Origin: Citrobacter europaeus
GTDB lineage: Bacteria; Pseudomonadota; Gammaproteobacteria; Enterobacterales; Enterobacteriaceae
Direction: 5' to 3'
Assembly (NCBI GenBank): GCA_020099315.1
Contig: CP083650.1
Location: 4,216,001 to 4,280,000 of the forward strand
DNA length: 64,000 nt
The first letter of the stretch is position 1; each line of letters begins with the position of its first letter. This document shows positions 51,638 through 60,241 of the stretch, in pieces. The notes beneath the pieces are model-generated. The model searched no databases. It was not told the origin of the DNA and worked only from the letters and a program-made list of their open reading frames with translations. The position numbers and the translations under genes were made by a program.

Positions 51638-52570
51638 GTGAGGGATGTGATACCCCTCCACCGGTTTGCCTAATCGGTTCTGACACCACGTCGCCAGAAA
51701 CTCCACGCACACGCGCAGCTTCACGCTGCGATACAGCGGCTCCTGATAAACCGCCCAGATATTGGCGCTTTGCGCATAGTCCGGCAGCACACGCACCAGT
51801 TCACCGCTTGCCAGAAACGGCTGCAGGTCCCATTCGGAACGCAGCATAATCCCTTTCCCCTGAAGCGCCCACTGCAGCACAATCTCACCGCTGTTAGAGG
51901 AAAGATGACCCGCTACCTTGATCGACTTTTTCTCCTTGCCGTTATCCAGATCCCACACCCCGTGTGTCATATCGCGTTCTTTGGTAACCAGACAATCATG
52001 CCGGCTTAATTCCTGTAGCGTCATCGGTTTGCCGTATTTTTGTAAATACATCGGTGCTGCACATAATATTCTTCTGTTTTTCGTTAACAAATGCGCAATA
52101 TAATAATCAGGAATTTCGTCATTAATACGAATATCCAAATCAATATTATCCTGTGCCAAATCAATTTGCCGATCGTAAAGTTCAAAATGCACCTGTAATT
52201 CAGGATAGCTATGCATCAATTCGGTAATTGCCGGTGCAATATAACTGCGCCCAAAACCAAAGCTACAGCCGATACGAATCATCCCTGCCGGGCGTGTTTT
52301 GAGCTGCGTGACGTCATCGACCAGATGCTGATAGCCCGCAAGAATAGCCTGCGCATGTTCATAGCAACGTTGACCACTCTCCGTTAATGCCACACCGCGC
52401 GCAGAGCGGCTTAGCAGCGTCGCTCCCAGCGTGGCCTCAAGGATCTGAATGCGTTTCGTCACAAACGCCGGCGTTTGGCCAAGCGTCGCTGCGGCGGCGC
52501 TGAAGCTGCCGCTACGCACAATTTCGACCAGCACCTGCAGGTCTTTCGCCAGGGGATACGTGTTCAGCAT
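51629..52570 (-). CDS. ttdR: LysR-type activator of tartrate genes TtdR
   Basis: This 313-residue LysR regulator activates the divergent ttdABT operon with L- or meso-tartrate under anaerobic conditions in E. coli. The helix-turn-helix spans about residues 6-65 (FSAAAATLGQTPAFVTKRIQILE), followed by the substrate-binding fold. Its last residues, HAG, replace the E. coli tail and are encoded by a REP element. It diverges from ttdA across 213 bases. Confidence 0.95.
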   Translation of the reverse strand: MLNTYPLAKDLQVLVEIVRSGSFSAAAATLGQTPAFVTKRIQILEATLGATLLSRSARGVALTESGQRCYEHAQAILAGYQHLVDDVTQLKTRPAGMIRIGCSFGFGRSYIAPAITELMHSYPELQVHFELYDRQIDLAQDNIDLDIRINDEIPDYYIAHLLTKNRRILCAAPMYLQKYGKPMTLQELSRHDCLVTKERDMTHGVWDLDNGKEKKSIKVAGHLSSNSGEIVLQWALQGKGIMLRSEWDLQPFLASGELVRVLPDYAQSANIWAVYQEPLYRSVKLRVCVEFLATWCQNRLGKPVEGYHIPHAG

Positions 52571-52783
52571 GATCGGTAGATCCGTAATGTTGTTAACCGC
52601 AGTGTAATTCCCTCATGCGTATTAAACCCTGCCTTTGCGCAATTTTTATTGTCTTATCCGGACATCATTCACGAACTGTTAATTGGATATTCACAGTGGC
52701 AAATAATATAAACCCACACTTTTAATGGTAGTTTGTGACGGAGAATTTATTTCCAGACAAATAAAAGAACTGGAGTTAACAAG
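52571..52783. promoter_or_regulatory. ttdR-ttdA divergent promoter region
   Basis: This AT-rich spacer should hold the TtdR operator and both promoters. A half CRP-like TTTGTGA (about 52731) and a TAATAT -10 candidate near 52704 are visible, but I cannot assign an exact site. Confidence 0.4.
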
Positions 52784-53692
52784 ATGAGCAATCAAAATAA
52801 CCAAAATGCGATAACTACGCTGACGAACATTGTCGCGGACTTTACCGCCATGATTTCTACCCGCATGCCCGACGACGTCGTGGATAAATTAAAGCAACTG
52901 CGTGAAGGCGAAACCTCGCCGATGGGTAAAATCATCTACCACACCATGTTTGACAACATGCAGAAGGCTATCGACCTGAACCGTCCTGCCTGTCAGGACA
53001 CCGGCGAGATTATGTTTTTTGTGAAGGTTGGTTCCCGTTTTCCACTCCTCGGCGAACTGCAAAGCATCCTGAAGCAGGCCGTTGAAGACGCCACGGTAAA
53101 AGCGCCGTTGCGCCATAACGCTGTCGAGATTTTTGATGAAGTGAATACCGGCAAAAATACCGGTACCGGTGTGCCGTGGGTCACCTGGGACATCATTCCT
53201 GATAATGATGACGCGGAAATCGAAGTCTACATGGCAGGCGGCGGCTGTACGCTGCCGGGACGCTCGAAAGTGTTAATGCCTTCTGAAGGTTACGAAGGCG
53301 TGGTGAAATTTGTCTTCGAAAATATCTCCACGCTGGCAGTCAACGCCTGTCCGCCGGTGCTGGTGGGCGTAGGTATTGCCACCTCCGTAGAAACCGCCGC
53401 TGTTCTATCTCGTAAAGCGGTGCTGCGCCCTATCGGATCACGTCATCCGAATCCGAAAGCGGCCGAACTGGAACTGCGTCTGGAAGAAGGGCTTAACCGT
53501 CTGGGTATTGGTCCACAAGGGTTGACCGGGAATAGCTCGGTAATGGGCGTGCATATCGAATCCGCCGCACGCCATCCGTCGACTATCGGCGTTGCCGTCT
53601 CTACCGGCTGCTGGGCGCACCGCCGCGGCACGCTGTTGGTTCATGCAGACCTCTCCTTCGAAAACCTGTCTCACACCCGGAGCGCGTTATGA
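52784..53692 (+). CDS. ttdA: L(+)-tartrate dehydratase subunit alpha
   Basis: This 302-residue subunit forms, with TtdB, the oxygen-sensitive [4Fe-4S] enzyme that dehydrates L-tartrate to oxaloacetate during anaerobic growth. It corresponds to the N-terminal part of class I fumarases, with cluster-ligand Cys candidates in RPACQDTGE, GGCTLPG and NACPPVLV, and the SSVMGVHIESAARHPSTI substrate region. A CTGGAG site precedes the ATG. It overlaps ttdB by 4 bases. Confidence 0.97.
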   Translation: MSNQNNQNAITTLTNIVADFTAMISTRMPDDVVDKLKQLREGETSPMGKIIYHTMFDNMQKAIDLNRPACQDTGEIMFFVKVGSRFPLLGELQSILKQAVEDATVKAPLRHNAVEIFDEVNTGKNTGTGVPWVTWDIIPDNDDAEIEVYMAGGGCTLPGRSKVLMPSEGYEGVVKFVFENISTLAVNACPPVLVGVGIATSVETAAVLSRKAVLRPIGSRHPNPKAAELELRLEEGLNRLGIGPQGLTGNSSVMGVHIESAARHPSTIGVAVSTGCWAHRRGTLLVHADLSFENLSHTRSAL

Positions 53693-54294
53693 AAAAGATC
53701 CTCACAACCCCGATCAAAGCCGAAGATCTGGCAGACATTCGCGTTGGCGATGTTATTTACCTGACGGGTACGCTGGTGACCTGCCGTGACGTTTGCCACC
53801 GTCGCCTGATCGAACTGAAGCGCCCGATTCCTTATGACCTGAACGGCAAAGCCATTTTCCACGCAGGCCCAATCGTACGTAAGAACGGTGAGAAATGGGA
53901 GATGGTCTCCGTCGGCCCAACCACCAGCATGCGTATGGAAGCGTTTGAGAAAGACTTTATCGAACAGACTGGCGTCAAGCTGGTGGTCGGCAAGGGCGGC
54001 ATGGGACCGCTGACAGAAGAAGGCTGCCAGCAGTTTAAAGCGCTGCACGTCATCTTCCCGGCAGGCTGCGCGGTCGTGGCGGCAACCCAGGTTGAGGAGA
54101 TCGAAGAAGTGCACTGGACGGAACTCGGCATGCCGGAGTCCCTGTGGGTGTGTCGGGTAAAAGAGTTCGGCCCGCTGATCGTTTCCATCGATACCCACGG
54201 CAACAACCTGATCGCCGAAAACAAAAAACTGTTCGCTGAACGTCGCGATCCTATCGTCGATGAAATCTGCGAGCACGTGCACTACATCAAATAA
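53689..54294 (+). CDS. ttdB: L(+)-tartrate dehydratase subunit beta
   Basis: This 201-residue subunit is homologous to the C-terminal domain of class I fumarases. It shows GDVIYLTGTLVTCRDVCHRRL, the substrate loop GPTTSMRME and VGKGGMGPLTEEGCQ. It starts within the ttdA stop codon (ATGA), ensuring equal production of both subunits. A hairpin separates it from ttdT. Confidence 0.97.
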   Translation: MKKILTTPIKAEDLADIRVGDVIYLTGTLVTCRDVCHRRLIELKRPIPYDLNGKAIFHAGPIVRKNGEKWEMVSVGPTTSMRMEAFEKDFIEQTGVKLVVGKGGMGPLTEEGCQQFKALHVIFPAGCAVVAATQVEEIEEVHWTELGMPESLWVCRVKEFGPLIVSIDTHGNNLIAENKKLFAERRDPIVDEICEHVHYIK

Positions 54295-54301
54295 CCCTCC
54301 C

Positions 54302-54322
54302 GGAGAGGCGCTGCGCCTCTCC
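54302..54322 (+). terminator. Intercistronic hairpin ttdB-ttdT
   Basis: A perfect 8-bp stem GGAGAGGC/GCCTCTCC with a 5-base loop is followed by CCTTTCG and the ttdT ribosome binding region. It may lower transporter expression relative to the enzyme or stabilise the ttdAB message. Confidence 0.5.
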
Positions 54323-54342
54323 CCTTTCGTAGGGATACAACA

Positions 54343-55806
54343 ATGGCACCTTTAGCTGGTTGGTGGCGATACCTGGCTCCGCTGGTGGTCATCGCCATTA
54401 TTGCTGTTCTGCCCGTTCCCACCGGTCTTGAGAGCCACACCTGGCTCTATTTTGCCGTCTTTACCGGTGTGATTGTCGGGCTTATTCTGGAACCTGTACC
54501 GGGCGCGGTGGTGGCGATGATTGGTATTTCGATCATCGCCGTCCTTTCGCCATGGCTGCTGTTCAGCCCGGAGCAACTCGCGCAGGACGGTTTTAAATTT
54601 ACCGCCAAATCGCTGTCGTGGGCGGTATCTGGCTTTTCAAACTCGGTCATCTGGCTGATCTTCGCGGCCTTTATGTTTGGTACCGGCTATGAGAAAACCG
54701 GGCTTGGGCGGCGTATCGCGCTGATGCTGGTGAAAAAGATGGGGCACCGGACGCTGTTTCTCGGCTATGCGGTGATGTTCTCTGAGCTTATCCTCGCCCC
54801 CGTCACGCCTTCCAACTCCGCGCGCGGAGCCGGAATAATCTACCCGATTATCCGCAACCTGCCGCCGCTGTATAACTCACAGCCCAATAGCGCCAGTTCA
54901 CGCTCCATTGGCTCATATATCATGTGGATGGGCATTGTCGCCGACTGCGTTACCAGCGCTATTTTCTTAACGGCGATGGCACCGAACCTGCTGTTGATCG
55001 GCCTGATGAAAGGAGCCTCCCACACGGCGCTGAGCTGGGGCGACTGGTTCTTAGGCATGCTGCCGCTGAGCATTTTACTGGTGCTGATTGTGCCCTGGCT
55101 GGCGTACGTGTTGTATCCACCAGTGCTGAAATCCGGCGATCAGGTTCCGCGCTGGGCGGATGCGGAGCTAAAAGCGATGGGACCGCTCTGCGCTCGCGAG
55201 AAAAAGATGCTGGTGCTGATGGTCGGCGCGCTGGTGCTGTGGATCTTCGGCGGCGATTACATTGACGCTGCGATGGTCGGATACAGCGTGGTGGCGTTGA
55301 TGCTGGTACTGCGCATCATTAGCTGGGATGACATTATCAGCAATAAAGCCGCGTGGAACGTCTTTTTCTGGCTGGCCTCGCTGATCACGCTGGCCACCGG
55401 GCTCAATAACACCGGTTTTATTACCTGGTTTGGCAAGCTGCTGGCAAACGGGCTGAGCGGCTATTCGCCAATGATGGTGATGGTGGCGCTGATCGTGGTG
55501 TTCTATCTGCTGCGCTACTTCTTTGCCAGCGCCACGGCGTATACCTCCGCCCTGGCGCCGATGATGATTGCCGCCGCGCTGGCAATGCCGGAAATCCCGC
55601 TTCCGGTCTTCTGCCTGATGGTCGGCGCAGCCATTGGCCTCGGAAGCATTCTGACCCCGTACGCCACCGGTCCCAGCCCTATCTACTATGGCAGCGGCTA
55701 TTTGCCAACGGCGGATTACTGGCGACTCGGTGCTATTTTTGGCCTGATTTTCCTCGTGCTGCTGGTGATTACCGGTCTGGTCTGGATGCCCCTCGTTTTA
55801 CTGTAA
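54343..55806 (+). CDS. ttdT: L-tartrate/succinate antiporter TtdT
   Basis: This 487-residue DASS/CitT-family inner-membrane antiporter brings in L-tartrate in exchange for succinate. About 12 membrane segments, GLGRRIA and the APVTPSNSARGAG loop are visible. It is a paralogue of the transporter at 1.9 kb. It completes the ttdABT operon, so tartrate is imported, dehydrated to oxaloacetate and reduced to succinate for export. Confidence 0.96.
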   Translation: MAPLAGWWRYLAPLVVIAIIAVLPVPTGLESHTWLYFAVFTGVIVGLILEPVPGAVVAMIGISIIAVLSPWLLFSPEQLAQDGFKFTAKSLSWAVSGFSNSVIWLIFAAFMFGTGYEKTGLGRRIALMLVKKMGHRTLFLGYAVMFSELILAPVTPSNSARGAGIIYPIIRNLPPLYNSQPNSASSRSIGSYIMWMGIVADCVTSAIFLTAMAPNLLLIGLMKGASHTALSWGDWFLGMLPLSILLVLIVPWLAYVLYPPVLKSGDQVPRWADAELKAMGPLCAREKKMLVLMVGALVLWIFGGDYIDAAMVGYSVVALMLVLRIISWDDIISNKAAWNVFFWLASLITLATGLNNTGFITWFGKLLANGLSGYSPMMVMVALIVVFYLLRYFFASATAYTSALAPMMIAAALAMPEIPLPVFCLMVGAAIGLGSILTPYATGPSPIYYGSGYLPTADYWRLGAIFGLIFLVLLVITGLVWMPLVLL

Positions 55807-55815
55807 GACTCTGGT

Positions 55816-55839
55816 GGGGCGGCGTATTGCCGCCCCTTT
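55816..55839 (+). terminator. Rho-independent terminator of ttdABT
   Basis: Stem GGGGCGGC/GCCGCCCC with a GTATT loop and TTTA follows the ttdT stop by 9 bases. Confidence 0.85.
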
Positions 55840-55881
55840 ATCCATAAGCTTCTCATATGATCGATTTCCCGATGCGCTGAG

Positions 55882-55899
55882 GCATACTTTTTTGTATGC
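55882..55899. promoter_or_regulatory. Palindrome upstream of ureD
   Basis: GCATAC and GTATGC flank six T, 31 bases before the proposed ureD start. It could be an operator or a leader hairpin. It resembles an ATA-TAT Nac-type site, but the spacer is one base short. Confidence 0.35.
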
Positions 55900-55929
55900 A
55901 AACACCCTCATGCTGATAAGGGAAACGCT

Positions 55930-56754
55930 CTGGACACGGTTGCGCACGAGACACTCACACGGGGCTGGCAGGCCGAACTGGATCTGCATTTTACCCGCAC
56001 CGGTCACAAAACGGTGCTCGTCTCGGCGCGCCATCAGGGTCCATTGACGGTTCAGCGCCCGTTTTACCCGGAAGAGGACGTTTGCCATCTCTATTTGCTT
56101 CATCCACCGGCGGGGATCGTCGGCGGGGATGAGCTCCATATCGCCGTAACGCTCGACGAAAACAGCCACGCGTTAATCACCCAGCCAGGCGCGGGAAAAT
56201 TTTATCGCAGCCGCGGACCACAGGCATTGTTGCGCCAGCATTTCACGCTTGCCTCACACGCCACGCTGGAGTGGCTGCCGCAGGATACGATCCTCTTTCC
56301 CGGTGCCAACGCCGCAATTCAGACCGTCTTTCATCTGACATCCGCAAGCCACCTGCTGGCCTGGGATCTGCTGTGTCTTGGGCGACCGGTTATGCAGGAA
56401 GTCTTCAGCCACGGCACGCTGCAAAACCGTCTGGAAGTGTGGCGGGATGGGCAGCCGCTGCTGATAGAACGCTTGCAATTGCGAGAGGGGAATCTGAGCG
56501 GCGTCGCGCACTTTCCCTGGGTCGGCACGTTACTGTGTTATCCGGCCAGCGAACTCATGCTGGAGGGCACCCGCGAGCGGCTTACGTCACTTGGCGATTA
56601 CGCCGGGGCAACGCTTAACGACTCGCTGCTGACAATTCGCTTTCTTGCCGACGACAACCTGGTTGTTCAGCGCGTTATGCGTGACATCTGGCAATTTCTG
56701 CGCCCGCTGCTGACGCACAAAGCCCCCGTACTACCGCGAATCTGGCAAACCTAA
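55930..56754 (+). CDS. ureD: Urease accessory protein UreD, likely CTG start
   Basis: This 274-residue chaperone binds apo-urease and works with UreF and UreG to insert nickel. The match to Klebsiella UreD includes GPLTVQRPFYPEED, LHPPAGIVGGDEL, FYRSRGPQALLRQ and the C-terminal VLPRIWQT. Family sequence (GWQAELDLHF...GHKTVLVSARHQ) extends upstream of the first canonical start, a GTG at 56014, and no ATG, GTG or TTG exists in frame between it and the stop codon at 55858. A CTG at 55930 has AAGGGA exactly 6 bases upstream and gives the right length, so I place the start there. It is the first gene of ureDABCEFG. Confidence 0.88.
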   Translation: MDTVAHETLTRGWQAELDLHFTRTGHKTVLVSARHQGPLTVQRPFYPEEDVCHLYLLHPPAGIVGGDELHIAVTLDENSHALITQPGAGKFYRSRGPQALLRQHFTLASHATLEWLPQDTILFPGANAAIQTVFHLTSASHLLAWDLLCLGRPVMQEVFSHGTLQNRLEVWRDGQPLLIERLQLREGNLSGVAHFPWVGTLLCYPASELMLEGTRERLTSLGDYAGATLNDSLLTIRFLADDNLVVQRVMRDIWQFLRPLLTHKAPVLPRIWQT

Positions 56755-56764
56755 GAGAATCCTT

Positions 56765-57067
56765 ATGGAACTGACCCCCAGAGAAAAAGACAAGCTGTTG
56801 CTGTTTACCGCCGCGCTGGTGGCGGAACGTCGCCTGGCCCGCGGGCTTAAGCTGAACTACCCGGAATCGGTGGCGCTGATTAGCGCTTTCATCATGGAAG
56901 GGGCACGCGACGGGCAAACCGTGGCCGCGTTGATGGAGGACGGGCGTCACGTCCTGCGCCGCGATCAGGTGATGGAAGGCGTGCCGGAAATGATCCCGGA
57001 TATTCAGGTTGAAGCCACCTTTCCGGACGGTTCGAAGCTGGTCACCGTCCACAATCCGATCGTCTAA
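56765..57067 (+). CDS. ureA: Urease subunit gamma
   Basis: This 100-residue structural subunit of the (UreABC)3 urease hydrolyses urea to ammonia and carbamate as part of the complex. It has MELTPREKDKLLLFTAALVAERR and the MIPDIQVEATFPDGSKLVTVH C-terminus and is the same length as K. aerogenes UreA. It lies 10 bases after ureD and 9 before ureB. Confidence 0.97.
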   Translation: MELTPREKDKLLLFTAALVAERRLARGLKLNYPESVALISAFIMEGARDGQTVAALMEDGRHVLRRDQVMEGVPEMIPDIQVEATFPDGSKLVTVHNPIV

Positions 57068-57076
57068 GGAGCGGCA

Positions 57077-57397
57077 ATGATCCCAGGTGAATATCAGATC
57101 GCAAAAGGCACTATCGCGCTCAATCAGGGACGGGAGACCTGCACGATCGTGGTGGAAAATCATGGCGACAGACCCATCCAGGTGGGATCGCACTATCACT
57201 TTTACGAGGTGAACCCGGCGCTACATTTTGACAGGCTGGCTGCACGTGGCTTTCGTCTGAACATTGCGGCGGGCACAGCGGTACGTTTTGAGCCGGGGCA
57301 AAAACGCGAAGTCGAACTGGTGCATGTAGCCGGCGCACAAAGGATCGTGGGCTTTCGCAGCGAAGTGATGGGCGCGCTGGAGGCAGATAATGAGTGA
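57077..57397 (+). CDS. ureB: Urease subunit beta
   Basis: This 106-residue structural subunit starts MIPGEYQIAKGTIALNQGRE, contains IQVGSHYHFYEVNPAL and RFEPGQKREVELV, and ends in a short tail. It overlaps ureC by 8 bases. It packs around the catalytic subunit and forms the outer beta-barrel of the trimer. Confidence 0.97.
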   Translation: MIPGEYQIAKGTIALNQGRETCTIVVENHGDRPIQVGSHYHFYEVNPALHFDRLAARGFRLNIAAGTAVRFEPGQKREVELVHVAGAQRIVGFRSEVMGALEADNE

Positions 57398-59093
57398 AAT
57401 TTCCCGGCAAGCGTATGCCGACATGTTTGGCCCAACCACCGGCGATAAAGTGCGCCTGGCGGATACCGACCTGTGGATCGAGGTGGAAAAAGACTTCACC
57501 ACTTACGGCGAAGAGGTCAAATTTGGCGGCGGAAAAGTGATCCGCGACGGCATGGGCCAGGGCCAAATGCGCGCGCAAGCGTGTGTGGATCTGGTGATTA
57601 CCAACGCACTAATCGTCGATCACTGGGGGATCGTGAAAGCGGATATCGGTATCAAAGCCGGCAGGATCTTCGCCATCGGCAAAGCGGGTAATCCCGATAT
57701 TCAGCCCAACGTCACGATCCCGATAGGCGTGGGAACTGAAGTCATCGCCGGGGAAGGCAAGATCGTCACTGCGGGCGGCGTAGATACGCATATTCACTGG
57801 ATCTGCCCACAGCAGGCCCAGGAGGCGCTGGTTTCCGGCGTGACGACGATGATCGGCGGCGGCACCGGTCCGGCGGCAGGAACTCATGCCACCACCTGCA
57901 CGCCGGGCCCGTGGTACATCGCGCGTATGCTGCAGGCGGCAGACGCATTGCCGGTTAACATCGGTTTGCTGGGCAAAGGCAACGGCTCAAATCCTGACGC
58001 CCTGCGCGAGCAAATCAGCGCGGGGGCAATTGGCCTGAAAATCCATGAAGACTGGGGCGCCACGCCTGCCGCTATCGACTGCGCGCTAACCGTGGCCGAC
58101 GAAATGGACATCCAGGTAGCGCTGCACAGCGACACGCTCAATGAGTCCGGTTTCGTTGAAGATACGCTGGCGGCGATTGGCGATCGCACCATTCATACCT
58201 TCCACACCGAAGGCGCAGGCGGCGGCCATGCGCCGGATATCATCACCGCCTGCGCACATCCGAATATTCTGCCCTCCTCCACTAACCCGACGCTGCCCTA
58301 TACCGTCAACACCATCGACGAGCATCTCGACATGCTGATGGTTTGCCACCACCTCGACCCGGATATTGCCGAAGACGTAGCCTTTGCCGAATCACGCATT
58401 CGCCGGGAAACGATCGCTGCCGAAGATGTTCTGCATGACATTGGCGCGTTTTCCCTGACTTCGTCCGATTCACAGGCGATGGGGCGCGTGGGTGAAGTGA
58501 TCCTGCGCACCTGGCAGGTGGCACATCGCATGAAAGTTCAGCGTGGTCCGTTGGCAGAAGAAACCGGCGACAACGACAATCAGCGCGTTAAACGCTACGT
58601 TGCTAAATACACCATCAACCCGGCGTTAACCCATGGTATCGCCCATGAAGTCGGCTCCGTTGAGCCTGGCAAACTGGCCGATCTGGTGCTGTGGTCGCCC
58701 GCCTTTTTTGGCGTAAAACCGGCGACGATCGTCAAGGGCGGGATGATCGCCTGCGCGCCGATGGGCGACATCAACGCCTCGATCCCCACCCCGCAGCCGG
58801 TGCATTACCGCATGATGTTCGGCGCACTTGGCGCAGCGCGGCATCACACCCGGCTGACCTTTATTTCGCAAGCAGCTGACGCGCAAAACATCCCGCAGCA
58901 GCTCGGTTTGCGAAGCACTATCGCCGTCGTCAAAGGCTGCCGGACGGTGAAAAAGGCCGACATGATCCACAACGGCCTGCAACCCAATATCACCGTCGAT
59001 GCTCAGACCTACGAGGTGCGTATTGATGGCGAACTTATCACCAGCGAACCGGCAGATGTTTTGCCGATGGCGCAACGCTATTTTCTGTTTTGA
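57390..59093 (+). CDS. ureC: Urease catalytic subunit alpha
   Basis: This 567-residue dinickel amidohydrolase is the same length as K. aerogenes UreC and aligns without gaps, so residue numbers carry over. Nickel ligands are His134 and His136 in DTHIHW, the carbamylated Lys217 in GLKIHEDWG, His246, His272 and Asp360 in SSDSQAMG. The flap Cys319 and catalytic His320 are in MVCHHLDP. All are intact, so an active enzyme is expected once nickel is inserted. Confidence 0.98.
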   Translation: MSEISRQAYADMFGPTTGDKVRLADTDLWIEVEKDFTTYGEEVKFGGGKVIRDGMGQGQMRAQACVDLVITNALIVDHWGIVKADIGIKAGRIFAIGKAGNPDIQPNVTIPIGVGTEVIAGEGKIVTAGGVDTHIHWICPQQAQEALVSGVTTMIGGGTGPAAGTHATTCTPGPWYIARMLQAADALPVNIGLLGKGNGSNPDALREQISAGAIGLKIHEDWGATPAAIDCALTVADEMDIQVALHSDTLNESGFVEDTLAAIGDRTIHTFHTEGAGGGHAPDIITACAHPNILPSSTNPTLPYTVNTIDEHLDMLMVCHHLDPDIAEDVAFAESRIRRETIAAEDVLHDIGAFSLTSSDSQAMGRVGEVILRTWQVAHRMKVQRGPLAEETGDNDNQRVKRYVAKYTINPALTHGIAHEVGSVEPGKLADLVLWSPAFFGVKPATIVKGGMIACAPMGDINASIPTPQPVHYRMMFGALGAARHHTRLTFISQAADAQNIPQQLGLRSTIAVVKGCRTVKKADMIHNGLQPNITVDAQTYEVRIDGELITSEPADVLPMAQRYFLF

Positions 59094-59102
59094 GGAGTGA
59101 CG

Positions 59103-59561
59103 ATGATCTACCTGACCCAACGCCTTGACCACGCCCACCGCGCCACCGCAAGCGTCACGCTACCCATTGATGTTCGGGTTAAAAGTCGCGCCAGAGTGGC
59201 GCTGAACGACGGTCGCGAAGCCGGGCTAATGCTACCGCGTGGTTTGCTGCTGCGCGGCGGCGATCTGCTAAGTACCGAAGATGGCAGCGAAGTGATCGAA
59301 GTGATCGCCGCGCCGGAGTCGGTTTCCGTGGTGAGCTGCGCCGATCCTTTTCTGCTCGCCAAAGCCTGTTATCACCTCGGCAATCGTCACGTTCCACTGC
59401 AAATTCTCCCCGACCAACTACGCTACCATCACGATCATGTGCTGGACGACATGCTGCGCCAGTTCAATCTTGAGGTGACGTTCGCCCAGTTGCCGTTTGA
59501 ACCTGAAGCAGGCGCTTATGCCAGCGAATCACATGGGCATCATCATGGCCATGCGCACTGA
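59103..59561 (+). CDS. ureE: Urease nickel metallochaperone UreE
   Basis: This 152-residue protein delivers nickel to the UreDFG-apourease complex. The peptide-binding N-terminal domain and the ferredoxin-like metal domain (YHLGNRHVPLQI with the conserved His, then RYHHDHVLDDMLRQF) are present. The C-terminal His tail is short here (SHGHHHGHAH, 6 His), compared with the longer one in Klebsiella. I chose the ATG at 59103 with GGAG 5 bases upstream over a GTG two codons earlier. Confidence 0.96.
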   Translation: MIYLTQRLDHAHRATASVTLPIDVRVKSRARVALNDGREAGLMLPRGLLLRGGDLLSTEDGSEVIEVIAAPESVSVVSCADPFLLAKACYHLGNRHVPLQILPDQLRYHHDHVLDDMLRQFNLEVTFAQLPFEPEAGAYASESHGHHHGHAH

Positions 59562-60232
59562 TGCATAACACCCAACAGCTACGTCTGATGCAGCTCGCCA
59601 GCAGCGCTCTCCCGGTGGGGTCGTTTACCTGGTCCCAGGGCCTGGAATGGGCGGTGGAAATCGGCTGGGTGAAAAGCGTCGATGACTTCTCTGCCTGGCA
59701 AATCCAGCAGATGGAGCAGAACTTTTTTACCGTCGACCTGCCGCTGCTGGCAAGACTGTATCGCGCCTGCGAGCAGGACGATCTCGCCGCCGCACGCCGC
59801 TGGAGCGCTTACCTGTTGGCCTGTCGCGAAACCCGCGAATTACGAGATGAAGAACGCAGTCGGGGCGCGGCGTTTACACGGCTGGTCACCGACTGGGAAG
59901 CGGACTGCTCGCGGGAGTGGCGCGCGCTCTTTATCGACAGCCAACTCTGCGGCATGGCCTGGCTGGGCGTGCGCTGGAAAATCCCCCTGACGCAGCTGGC
60001 GTTAAGCCTCGGCTACAGCTGGATTGAGAGCGCTGTCATGGCCGGCGTCAAGCTGGTTCCCTTTGGACAACAGGCGGCCCAGCGTTTGATTATTGCGCTC
60101 TGCGATCGCTATGCGCAGGGTCTGGCACAGGCGCTGGCGTGTCCTGACGCCAGCCTCGGCTCCGCAACGCCGCTGGCCGCTATCGCGTCTGCCCGGCATG
60201 AAACCCAATATTCCCGATTATTCCGCTCCTGA
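59561..60232 (+). CDS. ureF: Urease accessory protein UreF
   Basis: This 223-residue all-helical accessory protein bridges UreD and UreG in the nickel-insertion complex and gates GTP use. Family landmarks are ASSALPVGSFTWSQGLEW near the N-terminus and the SRLFRS-type C-terminal tail. Its ATG shares a base with the ureE stop (TGATG), and ureG follows after 9 bases. Confidence 0.96.
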   Translation: MHNTQQLRLMQLASSALPVGSFTWSQGLEWAVEIGWVKSVDDFSAWQIQQMEQNFFTVDLPLLARLYRACEQDDLAAARRWSAYLLACRETRELRDEERSRGAAFTRLVTDWEADCSREWRALFIDSQLCGMAWLGVRWKIPLTQLALSLGYSWIESAVMAGVKLVPFGQQAAQRLIIALCDRYAQGLAQALACPDASLGSATPLAAIASARHETQYSRLFRS

Positions 60233-60241
60233 GGAGAAAAA

